Origin: an uncultured Caulobacteraceae bacterium | Lineage (GTDB): Bacteria; Pseudomonadota; Alphaproteobacteria; Caulobacterales; Caulobacteraceae | Assembly (NCBI GenBank): GCA_903884915.1 | Contig: CAISGS010000482.1 | Coordinates: 1 to 14,369 of the forward strand | Direction: 5' to 3' | Length of the DNA: 14,369 nucleotides | Part shown: piece by piece, positions 14,308-14,369 of the stretch | How positions within the stretch are numbered: the first letter of the stretch is position 1 | How the letters are laid out: the number at the start of each line of letters is the position of its first letter | Made by a program: the position numbers and the translations under genes | The notes under the pieces: model-generated | The model's database searches: none | What the model was told of the DNA's origin: nothing | What the model saw: only the letters and a program-made list of their open reading frames with translations

Positions 14308-14369
14308 TGCCACCAGCCAATACATGACCGGCGTGGCGATCCGCGACAGCAGGGTTGATGAGACCAGAC
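14272..14369 (-). CDS. RND-family efflux pump, C-terminal end (5' part outside window)
   Basis: The minus strand is open from the window edge to a TAG at 14272-14274, 31 full codons plus stop, reading LVSSTLLSRIATPVMYW followed by LVARGDEPKTAIAA. The stretch TLL-R-TPVMYW is the end of the last membrane helix in CusA/CzcA and AcrB-like RND pumps, followed by a short cytoplasmic tail. This is a recognition from a brief segment, so the subfamily cannot be given. It converges on the ABC operon. Confidence 0.6.
   Translation of the reverse strand, partial: LVSSTLLSRIATPVMYWLVARGDEPKTAIAA

Noticed and set aside
1..14369. CRISPR arrays, tRNA or rRNA genes, insertion sequences, prophage or defence genes
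   Set aside because: No regularly spaced repeats, cloverleaf sequences, transposase or integrase motifs, or known defence domains were found; every long open stretch is accounted for by the listed genes.

Overview
The window reads as ordinary chromosomal DNA from a moderately GC-rich alphaproteobacterium. A Caulobacterales or Sphingomonadales relative fits best: it has a TonB-dependent receptor of the type expanded in those orders, a TPR-sulfotransferase, a Spinster-like MFS transporter, GC-rich codon usage and sparse, weak -35/-10 boxes. The GC level seems lower than in Caulobacter itself, so an Asticcacaulis-like genome is possible, but this is only a guess from the sequence. There is no phage, insertion sequence, CRISPR array, tRNA or rRNA.

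Layout. (1) 2-4825, plus strand: the C-terminal part of a TonB-dependent receptor, a strong intrinsic terminator, then a two-gene unit of a TPR-sulfotransferase and a Spinster-like MFS transporter. In that unit the Shine-Dalgarno sequence of the second gene begins on the last base of the first gene's stop codon. (2) 4953-6162: a secreted Sel1/TPR-like protein (plus) converging on an OmpA/Pal-type outer-membrane lipoprotein (minus), with a shared hairpin between the two stop codons. (3) 6345-8225, minus: ilvD, dihydroxy-acid dehydratase of branched-chain amino acid synthesis. The 182-bp spacer between ilvD and the lipoprotein gene is rich in short repeats. (4) 8441-10063, plus: a secreted type B carboxylesterase, divergent from ilvD. 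(5) 10191-14261, plus: a four-gene operon encoding a HlyD/MacA-like adaptor, a MacB/LolD-type ATPase and two different MacB/FtsX-type permeases, together a tripartite-type efflux or envelope transporter. (6) 14272-14369, minus: the last 32 codons of what looks like an RND efflux pump, converging on the ABC operon with a 10-bp gap and a long hairpin across both stop codons.

How the genes may work together. The first block could be an uptake or modification module: outer-membrane receptor, cytoplasmic sulfotransferase with protein-binding repeats, and inner-membrane transporter. The substrate is unknown and the terminator separates the receptor from the other two at the transcript level. The last block is an export locus with an ABC pump facing an RND pump; no TolC-like outer-membrane channel is visible. 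The middle genes are envelope proteins and housekeeping metabolism. I see no clearly new system. The best candidates for follow-up are the receptor/TPR-sulfotransferase/MFS set, whose sulfotransferase has an altered 3'-phosphate-binding motif, and the two-permease ABC operon.
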